Assembly: GCA_033283325.1 (NCBI GenBank)
Contig: JAWMQO010000001.1
Coordinates: 372,001-436,000 of the forward strand
Direction of reading: 5' to 3'
Origin: Mangrovimicrobium sp033283325
GTDB lineage: Bacteria; Pseudomonadota; Gammaproteobacteria; Pseudomonadales; Halieaceae
Length of the DNA stretch: 64,000 nt
In this document: positions 7,065 through 15,176 of the stretch, in pieces
How the letters are laid out: each line of letters starts with the position of its first letter
Numbering within the stretch: position 1 is the first letter of the stretch
Program-made: the position numbers and the translations under genes
The notes under the pieces: generated by a model
Told to the model about the DNA's origin: nothing
Seen by the model: only the letters and a program-made list of their open reading frames with translations
Database searches by the model: none

Positions 7065-10000
7065 TTACGGGGAGTAAGGGCAGGACAACTCGTTGTTGTT
7101 GTAGGCGTCGAACAGGGAGGCCAGTTGCATCCAGGGGCCCTTGTCCTTGTTGGCGACGTAGGCCGAATCCTTCTTCTTGTTCCCTGAAGCGGGATCGGTG
7201 CCGTCGAAATCGACGCCGTCCAGCAGGGCCTGGGCGTCAGCCGCCTGGCTGCCGAGACCGCAGGCATCTGCGCCTGCATTCACATTCAGCAGGTAGGCGA
7301 AGAACTGCGAGGCCAGGGCGTAGGCCGGGTCGAAGGCGCGGTTCTCGCCTGCCAGGTTACGCTTGCTGATGATCTGCACCGCGTCGCAGGTGGTGTAATC
7401 ATCCGGCCAGACCATCTCGCCCAGGGTGACACCGAGGGCCAGTGCATCGCCCAGTTTGTCCTCCTGGTTGCCGTTGCTGCAGTCGCCACTCCAGTTGCGC
7501 CAGTAGCCGATGGTGCGGGCGTTGCCTCCCGGGGGCGGGGTGTTCTCCACCTGGAACTGCTCGGTTTCACCCGCTACGAGTGTGAAGGGCACGCAGACAT
7601 AGCTGTTGTCGCCGGGCAGCGGGTAGAAGACGCTCGGGTCGCTCTCGAGGCTGGAGAGCCAGCCGGCATCCACTTCCTGTTCGCACAGGGCGTAGTTTCC
7701 GGGCAGGAAGTACTCGCCGCCGAAGTCCACCGTGCCGTCGAGCTCGGAGGTGTCGGTAGCGATGACCGTGCTGCCCTCGCGGATGTCGAACTGGTAGCCG
7801 CCGGCGGGTACGCCGCCCTCGGTCTTGGTCACTTCGACCTGTCCGCGCAGCTGGTTGGTGAACAGGCAGTAGACGGTTTCGCCCGGGTCGAGCCCGATGC
7901 TGGCCGAATGGTCCACTGCGTCGCTCAGCGGCGAGGAGGGAACGACGTCATAACCGTTGCTGTCGTAGTCGTCGTCACAGTTGAGGCTGACCAGGTCCCA
8001 CGCTTCGCTGCAGGGGTTGTCATTCAGCGTGCACGCAGGCGAGGGGTCGGTCTCAGTGACGCCATAACTGCCGGGCAACACGTTGTTGAACGTCTTGGTG
8101 TCGGTGCCGCTGGTGTTCAGGCTGAAGCCGACGCCACCCTCGGAGATGTCCTCGCTAAAGGCGAAGTCCATGTCGTAGGGTGTTGGCAGGGTATCCTTGT
8201 CGATTATCACCGAGCCGCGCTGGGTATTGGTCCAGGTGCAGGTGAAGGTCTTGCCGAAGATCAGGTCCAGCAGGGTGACATTGAAACTGCACTGTCCGCT
8301 CGACACGCCGTCCCAGCCCGCCATACCTGTCTCGGTAATGGTGTAGGCGCCCAACTGGAGATCGGTGTCGAATTCCACGCCGCACTCCTCGGGTACCCCG
8401 GCACAGGCGGTGACCTTGGATTCGCCGCCGACAGGGGTTCCGGGACCGTCGAGGGTCATGGTCCAGCCCGCTGCGAGACTGGAGCCATCCAGCGCCTCGG
8501 GCACGGTCACCTTGATTGCCCTGGCAACAAGTTCCCCGCTGGGTTCATTATCGAAATAGGCGGTTCCGGCACAGTCATCGTAAGTGTCCGCGGTCATTTC
8601 AACCTGGCGTGTGCCGGATACCGGGTCGGTGGGAGTCCATCCAATTGGCGCGTTCTCGGTCACCGTGTAGGTGCCGGGGGCGAGGTTCTGGATGGTCACC
8701 GTCAGGGTGGTATCGGAATCGCCGACCGCCGGTTTGGTAAAGGTGATCTGGTGGTTGGACGCGTAGGCGTCCGGACCAGTTACGTCGAAGTCAAACACGA
8801 TCTGGTTCGGGTCCCCGGGATCGCCAGCCGTCAGCGCGAAGGGAATGGTCTTGCTGATGGTGAGGTCGACCAGCGGATCGGTGGTGAGATCCACCGCAAG
8901 ATAATCTTCACCTGCGGGGGCCACGCGGATCAGGCCGTCGGATGCGGTCAGGGTCGCGGTATCGCGCAGGGAGCCCGCACTCGCTTTAGGTGCTTTGAAG
9001 TAGATGCGCTTGGAGAAGGTGGCTGAGCCGTTGCCGCTCACGCCGTTGATGGACCACTCCACGCTATTGGGGTCCGTGGCTTCACCGATCAGGGTATTCA
9101 TCGGAACAGCTGTGCCGGCGCTGACCGCGACCACTTCGAATTCGAAGTTGTCTCCACTGATCCACTCGCTGTCGACGATGTCCGCGGTGTCGTTGGTGGA
9201 GTCGCCGGTGTTCTGGATAACCGCGTCGGCGGTGGTTTCGCCCAGCGGCAGCACGTCGCCGATGATCGGGTCGTGGATGTCGCCCGTGGCAATGTCGTTC
9301 AGCGCCATCCCATCGGCGTAGGGGTACTCTGTCCAGCTCACTGCACACTCAACGACTTCAGTCGGTTCAACTACCAGCAGATCGCCTTCGAATACCGCGT
9401 CGCCGCAATCAGCGTTGATGTCGTTGATCTGGGTGGGGCCCTCCAGGGAGACCAGCCCGTTGAATATCTGGTCTTCCAGGTCGAACTTCAGTGTCCGCAG
9501 CGATGGGTTGTCCAGGGTGATGATGGTCGCAATCGAGACGTTGCCTGAAGGTACCGGGTCACTGCGGGTCCACTCTACCGTGATGTCCACCTCGGCGTAA
9601 TCGGTGGCGGGATTCATTTCACAGGTATTGCCGAAGTCCACATTTGCCGGGTCGGCCCCCTTGGTGAGAATCCAGTCGTAGACCGAGCCGAGTGTGCCAG
9701 TCATGGTCTTGGTGAACAGGAAAGGGTCCTCCACGTTGGGAATCGGCAGGCTTTCCGCGCCGCCCGCATAGACGAACGAACGGTTGCTTGAGCCGGTAAT
9801 CAGGTGGGAGGTGATCGCCAGGCGCAGCACGAAGTCGATTTCGCAGATGTCTTCGGTCTGCTCGACCTCGATCACCTGGATGGCCTGTTGCGCCGCGCCA
9901 CCAATGCCGAAGTCACCGACCTGTATCGGACCGAGGAAAGTAATGTCGCAGCCAGTCGCACTGTCGAACAGTGCCTGGTCGTAGCCGATGATCAGCGGTG

Positions 10001-10415
10001 AGGTACTGATCAGGTTGTCCGCACCGACGACAAGCTGGTAGGTGGCGGGAATGACACCGGCATTTTTCGCGTCGATGATTATGCGATGAGGGACGAGGTC
10101 AAGCTCGTTGTAGAGTGAACCGAGGTTGCCCTGTACATAGGCGCTGTCCTTGCACTTGAGTCCGTCCGTGCTGCCTGGCGGGTCCCACAGGTCCGGGTTA
10201 TAGAGATTCCCGGGTGCGGTGTCGTTCTCCAGTTTGCAGGCGCTGATGTCCACCGTGAACTCGCTGGCAAGCGGTATCTCGTTGGGGTCGAAGAACTGGA
10301 TTTCATCCTCGCCCAGAACGCTCATCGGGAAGATCAAACAGCAGATAAAAGCGAGAACCAGGGTGCCTGGCTGCGCACTGGAAACGTTCAGGGCGTTACG
10401 CACTAACGTGGCCAT
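7065..10415 (-). CDS. Large secreted protein with prealbumin-like repeats and C-terminal GYWRN domain
   Basis: This is a 1116-1117-residue exported protein with an N-terminal hydrophobic signal (GTLVLAFICCLIFPMSVLG). The first half carries beta-rich, DUF11-like sequence. The second half holds repeated SpaA/Cna-B-type prealbumin-like modules, each marked by a PGxYxVTE sequence (PGTYTVTENAPIGW, LGAYTITETGMAGW, PGSYGVTETDP, PGNYALCEQEVDAGW) and paired cysteines. The last about 170 residues begin with RTIGYWRNW and form a Cys-containing domain seen at the ends of other secreted proteins. There is no sorting signal or anchor. It is probably a cell-surface or matrix protein. The start at 10415 is chosen for AAGGGA 6 nt upstream; a GTG at 10430 lacks such a site. 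The leader looks c-di-GMP-controlled. Confidence 0.8.
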   Translation of the reverse strand: MATLVRNALNVSSAQPGTLVLAFICCLIFPMSVLGEDEIQFFDPNEIPLASEFTVDISACKLENDTAPGNLYNPDLWDPPGSTDGLKCKDSAYVQGNLGSLYNELDLVPHRIIIDAKNAGVIPATYQLVVGADNLISTSPLIIGYDQALFDSATGCDITFLGPIQVGDFGIGGAAQQAIQVIEVEQTEDICEIDFVLRLAITSHLITGSSNRSFVYAGGAESLPIPNVEDPFLFTKTMTGTLGSVYDWILTKGADPANVDFGNTCEMNPATDYAEVDITVEWTRSDPVPSGNVSIATIITLDNPSLRTLKFDLEDQIFNGLVSLEGPTQINDINADCGDAVFEGDLLVVEPTEVVECAVSWTEYPYADGMALNDIATGDIHDPIIGDVLPLGETTADAVIQNTGDSTNDTADIVDSEWISGDNFEFEVVAVSAGTAVPMNTLIGEATDPNSVEWSINGVSGNGSATFSKRIYFKAPKASAGSLRDTATLTASDGLIRVAPAGEDYLAVDLTTDPLVDLTISKTIPFALTAGDPGDPNQIVFDFDVTGPDAYASNHQITFTKPAVGDSDTTLTVTIQNLAPGTYTVTENAPIGWTPTDPVSGTRQVEMTADTYDDCAGTAYFDNEPSGELVARAIKVTVPEALDGSSLAAGWTMTLDGPGTPVGGESKVTACAGVPEECGVEFDTDLQLGAYTITETGMAGWDGVSSGQCSFNVTLLDLIFGKTFTCTWTNTQRGSVIIDKDTLPTPYDMDFAFSEDISEGGVGFSLNTSGTDTKTFNNVLPGSYGVTETDPSPACTLNDNPCSEAWDLVSLNCDDDYDSNGYDVVPSSPLSDAVDHSASIGLDPGETVYCLFTNQLRGQVEVTKTEGGVPAGGYQFDIREGSTVIATDTSELDGTVDFGGEYFLPGNYALCEQEVDAGWLSSLESDPSVFYPLPGDNSYVCVPFTLVAGETEQFQVENTPPPGGNARTIGYWRNWSGDCSNGNQEDKLGDALALGVTLGEMVWPDDYTTCDAVQIISKRNLAGENRAFDPAYALASQFFAYLLNVNAGADACGLGSQAADAQALLDGVDFDGTDPASGNKKKDSAYVANKDKGPWMQLASLFDAYNNNELSCPYSP

Positions 10416-10416
10416 G

Positions 10417-10491
10417 GGGAATCCCTTCACTCTCCATCCGGACTCGTAGGGCGGGAATACAGGATTGTTTTATGGAGAGTGGATTCCCGCC
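10417..10491 (-). promoter_or_regulatory. Candidate translational RNA switch covering the ribosome binding site
   Basis: On the minus strand GGCGGGAAT (10491-10483) can pair over 9 bases with ATTCCCGCC (10458-10450). The same bases, as GGGAATCC (10488-10481), can instead pair over 8 bases with GGATTCCC (10424-10417), which overlaps the Shine-Dalgarno sequence and reaches the start codon. A third helix, ACTCTCCAT (10480-10472) with ATGGAGAGT (10437-10429), interleaves with the first. The two pairings involving the ribosome binding site exclude each other, as in a riboswitch expression platform. Confidence 0.5.
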
Positions 10492-10503
10492 ACTGGTGCT
10501 CAG

Positions 10504-10590
10504 GGATCCGAGGCAGCCCGGCCATCCCCGAACAGGGGACCCGTGGTTTTCCGCCCCCGGCTTGCGACGGGTTTGGCTTTTTCTGCGGCG
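10504..10590 (-). ncRNA. Candidate c-di-GMP-I (GEMM) riboswitch aptamer
   Basis: On the minus strand the parts of the GEMM consensus appear in order. They are GCCAAACC, a short hairpin capped by a GCAA (GNRA) tetraloop, GGGGCGGAAAACCACGGGTCC as the counterpart of GGGACGCAAAGCCACGGGTCC (split here as GGGGCGG / AAAACCACGGGTCC), a TCCCC/GGGGA stem, then GCCGGGCTGCC. It lies about 90 nt upstream of the start of the large surface-protein gene, followed by the RBS switch. c-di-GMP control of matrix or surface proteins is well known. Some consensus positions differ, so ligand identity (c-di-GMP or a related dinucleotide) is not certain. Confidence 0.55.
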
Positions 10591-11177
10591 CGATGAGCGC
10601 TATTGCCGAGGTGTAAATTTACCTGACGGCTCACTTAAAGTAGTTCCTGAAGCGCAGTTGTCCAATTTTTGACCTTGGGTGATTAGATCGATTCGTTATC
10701 TGAAAAAACACTGAGAGAATATTTCTAAATTATGATGCGAATACGATGACCTGGAGTCTCGATCCGGGAAAAAGTCCCGTACCCACTCTTTTTCACTCGC
10801 CCAGCATACGTGTAACCCTGGGTCTTACCGTGAGTTTGGCCAGCTTGTCACTCACTTTTACACCTTCCCTGTTGTGGCTCGTTATTACTGCTTCTGTGTA
10901 TTGAAAAGTCTTGATTATTCAATGCATTGGCAGAATTAGCATTACTTATGCATGGCAGTGTGCAATGCCAATCCAGCTGTATTCGGGCAAGCAAAGGCGA
11001 TTTGCCCTTGGCCCGGAAAATAGTCTGGAAACTCCGGGGCGTAATCGCACAGGCACCTGGGGCTTTGCAGCACTGCCTGCCGGGTTGCTGCGGAATCCAG
11101 AGCCCGATAGGGAAGCCCGCGCCCGCTCAGGCACTCGAGAATAACAAAGGCGTTCGTGGCGCCACGGTAAATGCAGT
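10591..11177. other. Long divergent intergenic region with structured leader
   Basis: No gene is seen in this stretch between the large minus-strand gene and the protease. Its left part is AT-rich and must contain the promoter of the minus-strand gene. From 10937 it holds a promoter-like element for the protease. About 240 nt of transcribed leader follow, with several possible stems: GGGCAA/TTGCCC near 10985-11008, CCCGG/CCGGG, CAGGCA/TGCCTG, and a GCCGGGTTGC end like the 3' end of the c-di-GMP-I aptamer. Confidence 0.5.
10937..10953 (+). promoter_or_regulatory. Promoter-like element upstream of the protease, twin of the one at 6217
   Basis: TAGCAT, TACTT, ATGCA matches the element upstream of the VPLPA-CTERM gene at 15 of 17 positions (TAGCAYTACTTRTGCAT). 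The spacing fits sigma-54 recognition, but the -24 GG is not intact. It lies about 240 nt upstream of the protease start codon, ahead of the structured leader. Confidence 0.4.
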
Positions 11178-13154
11178 ATGAAAAACTTTTTGTCGCGCAT
11201 GCGAATCTACTGGGCGGTGTTCTTGCTGCCTTGTTTTGCCGGGGCTGCGCTTGCCAACCCTTATCCCGGTCAGGCACCGGGTTACGATCGGCTGCTCAGC
11301 CGGCTTGAACAGGACGGCCGCGTCCGGGTGATCGCCAGGTATAAAACCGCAGGCGGGCAGGCCCAGGCGCCCGCGCAAGTAATAAATTTGCTCGCGGGCC
11401 GTAATATCGAGGCACTCAGGCAGATTGGTCGTCTACCGCTGCAAGTCCTCGAAGTGGATCGCGGCCAGCTTGATGCACTGCTCGCCAGTGGGCTCTATGA
11501 ACTGGTGGTCGAGGATGCCCTGAACGGCCCGCAGTTGTTGCAGTCCATGGCGCTGATCGGCGGTGCCCTCGCGCACAATTTTGGGCTGACCGGGAACGGC
11601 GCGGCGGTAGCCGTACTCGACACCGGGGTGGATGCCCTGCACCCGGTGCTTCAGGGCAGGGTAGTGGAAGAAGCCTGTTTTTCGACCCGCAGTCCACTCA
11701 ACGGCTCCAGCAGCCTTTGCCCGAACGGGCGCGCTTCCCAGTTCGGCGCCGGCGCGGCTGAACCCTGCGCCACGCTTTGCAGTCACGGCACTCACGTGGC
11801 GTCGATCGCAGTGGGCGCGCACGCGACCCGCCCCGGTGTCGCACCGGATGCTTCCCTTATCGCGGTACAGGTATTTTCCCACTTCACTGGCGAGTCTATC
11901 TGCGGCGCCGGAAAGACCGAATGTGTACTGGCCTACGATTCCGATGTGCTCGAAGCGCTGGACTATGTCGATGGTCTCGCCGGCAGCAACACGATAGCCG
12001 CGGTGAACCTGAGTCTTGGCGGAGGCGAGTACAGCGAAAGCTGCGACGCGAGTGTTTACGTATCACCCGTCGCCAGCCTGCATGCCCTCGGAATTGCTAC
12101 AGTCGTAGCCTCCGGCAATAACGGTTTCACCGATGCGATCAATTCACCGGCCTGCGTTCCGGGTACCGTTGTCGTGGGCAGCGTCGGCGATATCACCGAC
12201 ACGGTTAACAACTGGTCCAACAGTTCGACGCTGGTGGCGATGCTCGCGCCGGGCGGTAACATTTATGCAGCGATCCCCGGTGGGGGCTACACGACTAAAT
12301 CAGGGACGTCGATGGCGACCCCCCACGTAGCCGGGGCGTTTGCTCTGGTCAAGGCACAGGGGCCGGGACTTGGTGTGGCGGAGATACTGTCGCTACTGCA
12401 GCAGACCGGAAGTCCGGTCACCGACCAGCGCAACGGTTTGGTCTTCCCGCGCCTGGATCTCGCTGCCATGACCACCGAAGTGGCCGGCCCGGGTGAGCTG
12501 CCAGCGGTAGCGATCCTCTCACCAACCGACGCGGCGGTCCTGGCGGTGGACGCGGGGCCGGTCACGCTCCTCGCCGATGCCAGCGATCCCCAGGACGGGG
12601 ATCTCACCGCTGCGGTCAGTTGGAACTCGAATCTCGATGGCCCCCTCGTTTCCCCGGTACAGTTGACCGCGGGAAGCCATCAGATAAGCGCGCAGGTCAT
12701 CGACAGCGTGGGCTTTGCCGCAGCCGATAGCGTGTCGGTCACCGTGGTCAATAAACCTGTCATCACCTTGCTGGCGCCACTGGAGAGCCCGGTCCTGATG
12801 GGAGAGGGGGAGTCGCTGTTGTTGTCTGCCAATGCCGAGGATGTGGAAGACGGTGACCTCAGCGAATCGATCGAGTGGTCCTCCTCGATCGACGGCTTCC
12901 TCGGTCAGGGAGCACAGCTACAGGCAGTGTTATCGCCTGGCGATCACACTATCAGCGCGACGCTGGTCGATAGCGATGGCCTTGCGCCGACAGAAACTCC
13001 TTCCTTTGCAGTAGCGGTGTTGCCCGATAGCGACGGCGACGGGGTGCCCGATGCCCTGGATAACTGCAAGGACACCCCCAATCCGGATCAGTCTGATGTC
13101 GACGGCGACATGATAGGCGATCTTTGTGACAGCGGCGGGGGCTGCGGAGGCTGA
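11178..13154 (+). CDS. Secreted subtilisin-like (S8) protease with Ca-binding repeat and Gly/Cys C-terminal tail
   Basis: This 658-residue protein has a signal peptide (IYWAVFLLPCFAGAALA). The S8 catalytic triad is complete: D148 in VLDTGVD, H203 in HGTHVA, S378 in GTSMATPHVAG, with oxyanion N324 in ASGNNG. Two Ig-like beta domains (about 440-620) follow, then a thrombospondin type 3 repeat (DSDGDGVPDALDNC...DVDGDMIGDLC). The protein stops abruptly with DSGGGCGG, so a cysteine sits two residues from the end in a glycine tail. There is no hydrophobic anchor. Its stop codon overlaps the start of an Lgt-like gene (TGATG), so the two are translationally coupled. The enzyme is probably exported and may be held at the surface through the tail cysteine, which is a hypothesis. 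Confidence 0.9.
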   Translation: MKNFLSRMRIYWAVFLLPCFAGAALANPYPGQAPGYDRLLSRLEQDGRVRVIARYKTAGGQAQAPAQVINLLAGRNIEALRQIGRLPLQVLEVDRGQLDALLASGLYELVVEDALNGPQLLQSMALIGGALAHNFGLTGNGAAVAVLDTGVDALHPVLQGRVVEEACFSTRSPLNGSSSLCPNGRASQFGAGAAEPCATLCSHGTHVASIAVGAHATRPGVAPDASLIAVQVFSHFTGESICGAGKTECVLAYDSDVLEALDYVDGLAGSNTIAAVNLSLGGGEYSESCDASVYVSPVASLHALGIATVVASGNNGFTDAINSPACVPGTVVVGSVGDITDTVNNWSNSSTLVAMLAPGGNIYAAIPGGGYTTKSGTSMATPHVAGAFALVKAQGPGLGVAEILSLLQQTGSPVTDQRNGLVFPRLDLAAMTTEVAGPGELPAVAILSPTDAAVLAVDAGPVTLLADASDPQDGDLTAAVSWNSNLDGPLVSPVQLTAGSHQISAQVIDSVGFAAADSVSVTVVNKPVITLLAPLESPVLMGEGESLLLSANAEDVEDGDLSESIEWSSSIDGFLGQGAQLQAVLSPGDHTISATLVDSDGLAPTETPSFAVAVLPDSDGDGVPDALDNCKDTPNPDQSDVDGDMIGDLCDSGGGCGG

Positions 13155-13993
13155 TGTTACCGCTGGTCTTTGCAGGCGTCAGTACCTACAGTCTGATGCT
13201 GCCACTGATGATCGGGGTGCCGGTGATCATGCTGCTGGTCCTGTTGCGTCGCGAGGGCGTCTCTGCGCCTTTTATTGCGCAGGCACTGCTTCTGTTGGCC
13301 GTCTGTGTGATCGGTGGTGCCAAGCTGTTTTCCCTGGCGAACCGGGGCTGGCCTGGGGACTGGTTCCAGCCGCGAGAGTTGGTTTCCGGTTGGCGATTTT
13401 CCGGCGCGGTTATTGGCATGGCTCTGTCCATGCCCCTGGCCTGGCGGCTCTATCTGCGAGAGGTTTCGCTGGCGAGGCTGGCGGATATCGGCGCCCTGGT
13501 ACTGGTGACGGGAATGTGTATCGGCCGTGTCGCCTGCATCCTCGCGGGTTGTTGTACCGGCGCGGAGGGGGAAGGGCTCCTGCATCTTTCCTATCCGCCG
13601 GGGAGCGCGATCTGGTACCACCAGTTACAGGCGGGGCTATTGCCCGACAGCCAGTCCTGGTCCCGGCCGGTCCTCGCACTGCCCTTGCTGTTCTGGCCTG
13701 CTTCCCTGTTTGCTGCCGTTGTGATGTTCCGGGTCAATAGCCGGCCGCACTATCACGGCCAGGTCGCGATACTGTTTCTCGTTCTGCACGAGTTGCCCAA
13801 GGCCGGACTCGAACTGCTCCGGGTGCCGGTGATCGAGTCGCAACTGCTTGCCGCGGCACTGGCCGGAGCTTGCGGATTGCTGTTGCTGCTTTTCATACGC
13901 CTGTCGTCACAGCGCCGGGCAAGGGCCGCAGCAGTGGAGGGAGCCTGGGCGGGGCGTGGGTCCGGGAATCCGACTATACGCCTGGAAAACTAA
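13154..13993 (+). CDS. Prolipoprotein diacylglyceryl transferase (Lgt)-like membrane protein
   Basis: This is a 279-residue polytopic membrane protein with about seven hydrophobic segments. It has the Lgt-family signature GRVACILAGCCTG (G124-R125; R125 matches the essential Arg of GRIGNF in true Lgt) and a C-terminal FLVLHELPKAGLELLR stretch that matches the conserved last part of Lgt. It differs from housekeeping Lgt in that the HGG loop is replaced by SGA (FSGAVIG) and the NGE motif by AGCC. Lgt moves a diacylglyceryl group from phosphatidylglycerol to a lipobox cysteine. The 1-nt overlap with the protease gene, whose product ends in GGGCGG, suggests this paralogue acts on that C-terminal cysteine. 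The specificity is inferred. Confidence 0.75.
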   Translation: MLPLVFAGVSTYSLMLPLMIGVPVIMLLVLLRREGVSAPFIAQALLLLAVCVIGGAKLFSLANRGWPGDWFQPRELVSGWRFSGAVIGMALSMPLAWRLYLREVSLARLADIGALVLVTGMCIGRVACILAGCCTGAEGEGLLHLSYPPGSAIWYHQLQAGLLPDSQSWSRPVLALPLLFWPASLFAAVVMFRVNSRPHYHGQVAILFLVLHELPKAGLELLRVPVIESQLLAAALAGACGLLLLLFIRLSSQRRARAAAVEGAWAGRGSGNPTIRLEN

Positions 13994-14814
13994 TGTTTAC
14001 CCGCCTTCTTGATTCCAGTGTGGTCCATCAGCACGAACTGGCCACCCTGCGCATAGGCGGAGGCGTGACCCAACTGGTGGATATCGAAGCAGGATTGCAG
14101 GGCGGCATACTGGCCCATGCAATCCAGGGTCTGGTTGACCGCACGCTTCGCCATGGCCAGTGCGTGGGGATGCATCTGGGCGATCTCCAGTGCCAGCTCT
14201 CGCGATTTCTCCGCCAGTTCCTCGCTTGGGACGACCCGGTTGACCATACCCCGGCGCTCGGCTTCGACAGCATCGACCGGCTTCGCGGTAAACAGCATCT
14301 CCTTCGCCTTGCGCGCCCCCAGTTCCCAGGTGTGGCCATGGTATTCCACGCCGCCGATACCCATTAGCACTACCGGGTCGGAGAAGCGGGCGTTGTCCGC
14401 GGCGACGATCAGGTCGCAGGGCCAGGCGAGGAGCAGGCCGCCAGCGATACAGGCCCCCTGCACTGCGGCAATAGAGGGTTTGGGGATCTCGCGCCAGCGG
14501 CGGGAAAAACCGAAATAGTGTTTCGCCTCCCACTCGTAGAGCCCCAGCAGACCCCGCTCCGGAATACTCGCGCCGATTTGCTGGAAAGCCGGGTTGCTCT
14601 TCACCTCGTCCGGCGACATGTCGTGGCCGGCAGAGAAATGCGGGCCATTAGCCTGCAGCAGGATGACCCGGACCTCATCGTCGGCAGCAGCGCGCTCCCA
14701 GGCTTCGTTGAGGTCCTCCAGTAGTTGCTGGTTCTGGGCGTTGCGCCGGTCGGCGCGATCGAGGGTGATCGTCGCGACCCTGTCCGCCACTTCATAGTTT
14801 ATATAGTTAGACAT
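13990..14814 (-). CDS. Crotonase-family protein (enoyl-CoA hydratase/isomerase-like)
   Basis: This 274-residue protein has the crotonase CoA-binding pattern (ATITLDRADRRNAQN, FSAGHDM, AAVQGACIAGGLLLAWPCDLIVAADNARF). Neither catalytic glutamate of classical enoyl-CoA hydratase is present: the GGGCE position reads GGLLL and the PE position reads PV. The true reaction may therefore be isomerisation, hydrolysis or C-C bond chemistry rather than hydration. A strong GGAGGG precedes the ATG. It converges with the Lgt-like gene with a 4-nt overlap of ends. It is the first of the acyl-CoA genes and is divergent from the amidohydrolase operon. Confidence 0.8.
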   Translation of the reverse strand: MSNYINYEVADRVATITLDRADRRNAQNQQLLEDLNEAWERAAADDEVRVILLQANGPHFSAGHDMSPDEVKSNPAFQQIGASIPERGLLGLYEWEAKHYFGFSRRWREIPKPSIAAVQGACIAGGLLLAWPCDLIVAADNARFSDPVVLMGIGGVEYHGHTWELGARKAKEMLFTAKPVDAVEAERRGMVNRVVPSEELAEKSRELALEIAQMHPHALAMAKRAVNQTLDCMGQYAALQSCFDIHQLGHASAYAQGGQFVLMDHTGIKKAGKH

Positions 14815-15176
14815 TTAAATCCCTCCAGTTGTGTGAGGGCTTGGCGGCTGGAAATTGCCGGATGGCCGCTGCTGCGATCCCTCATAACTGTTCTCCCAAG
14901 ATGGCGATATTGCATTGAATTGCCGTTTTATACGGATTTTTATTCAGGCATGGCGGCCCTTTTCAAGGAATTTTCCCGCTGCCATCAACACTGCCGCCGA
15001 AATGAGTATACGCACCGCGCAGGCTAATTAATACTGGCGTGACCTTCAAATAGTTGTATGATTGGTGCCACGCAGAATTCGGGCCACCGCCGGCGGAACC
15101 CGCAGCCTGACATCAAAATCACAGCAAGGGCTCGGGACGCCGGAAGCAAGGGCCAAGGCAATGGAGGTCTTCCAAG
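14815..15176. other. Divergent intergenic region, promoter space for two catabolic units
   Basis: I see no gene in this 362-nt stretch. It contains one copy of the recurrent AT-rich motif at about 15047 and must hold the promoters of the crotonase gene on the left and the amidohydrolase operon on the right. Confidence 0.5.
15047..15065. promoter_or_regulatory. AT-rich operator-like motif copy (amidohydrolase operon)
   Basis: CAAATAGTTGTATGATTGG keeps the AAATAGTT half of the recurrent motif and diverges in the other half. It lies about 112 nt upstream of the first gene of the operon at 15177. Confidence 0.35.

Noticed and set aside
10741..10800. Possible attenuator hairpin around ccgggaaaaagtcccg
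   Set aside because: The stem is short (CGGGA/TCCCG), the loop is A-rich and it is not followed by a coding region on either strand at the right distance.
14791..14813. AT-rich ATAGTTTATATAGTTAG sequence resembling the recurrent operator motif
   Set aside because: It lies inside the first codons of the crotonase gene at 13990-14814 and encodes NYINYEV, downstream of a strong ribosome binding site. It is probably coding sequence, not an operator.
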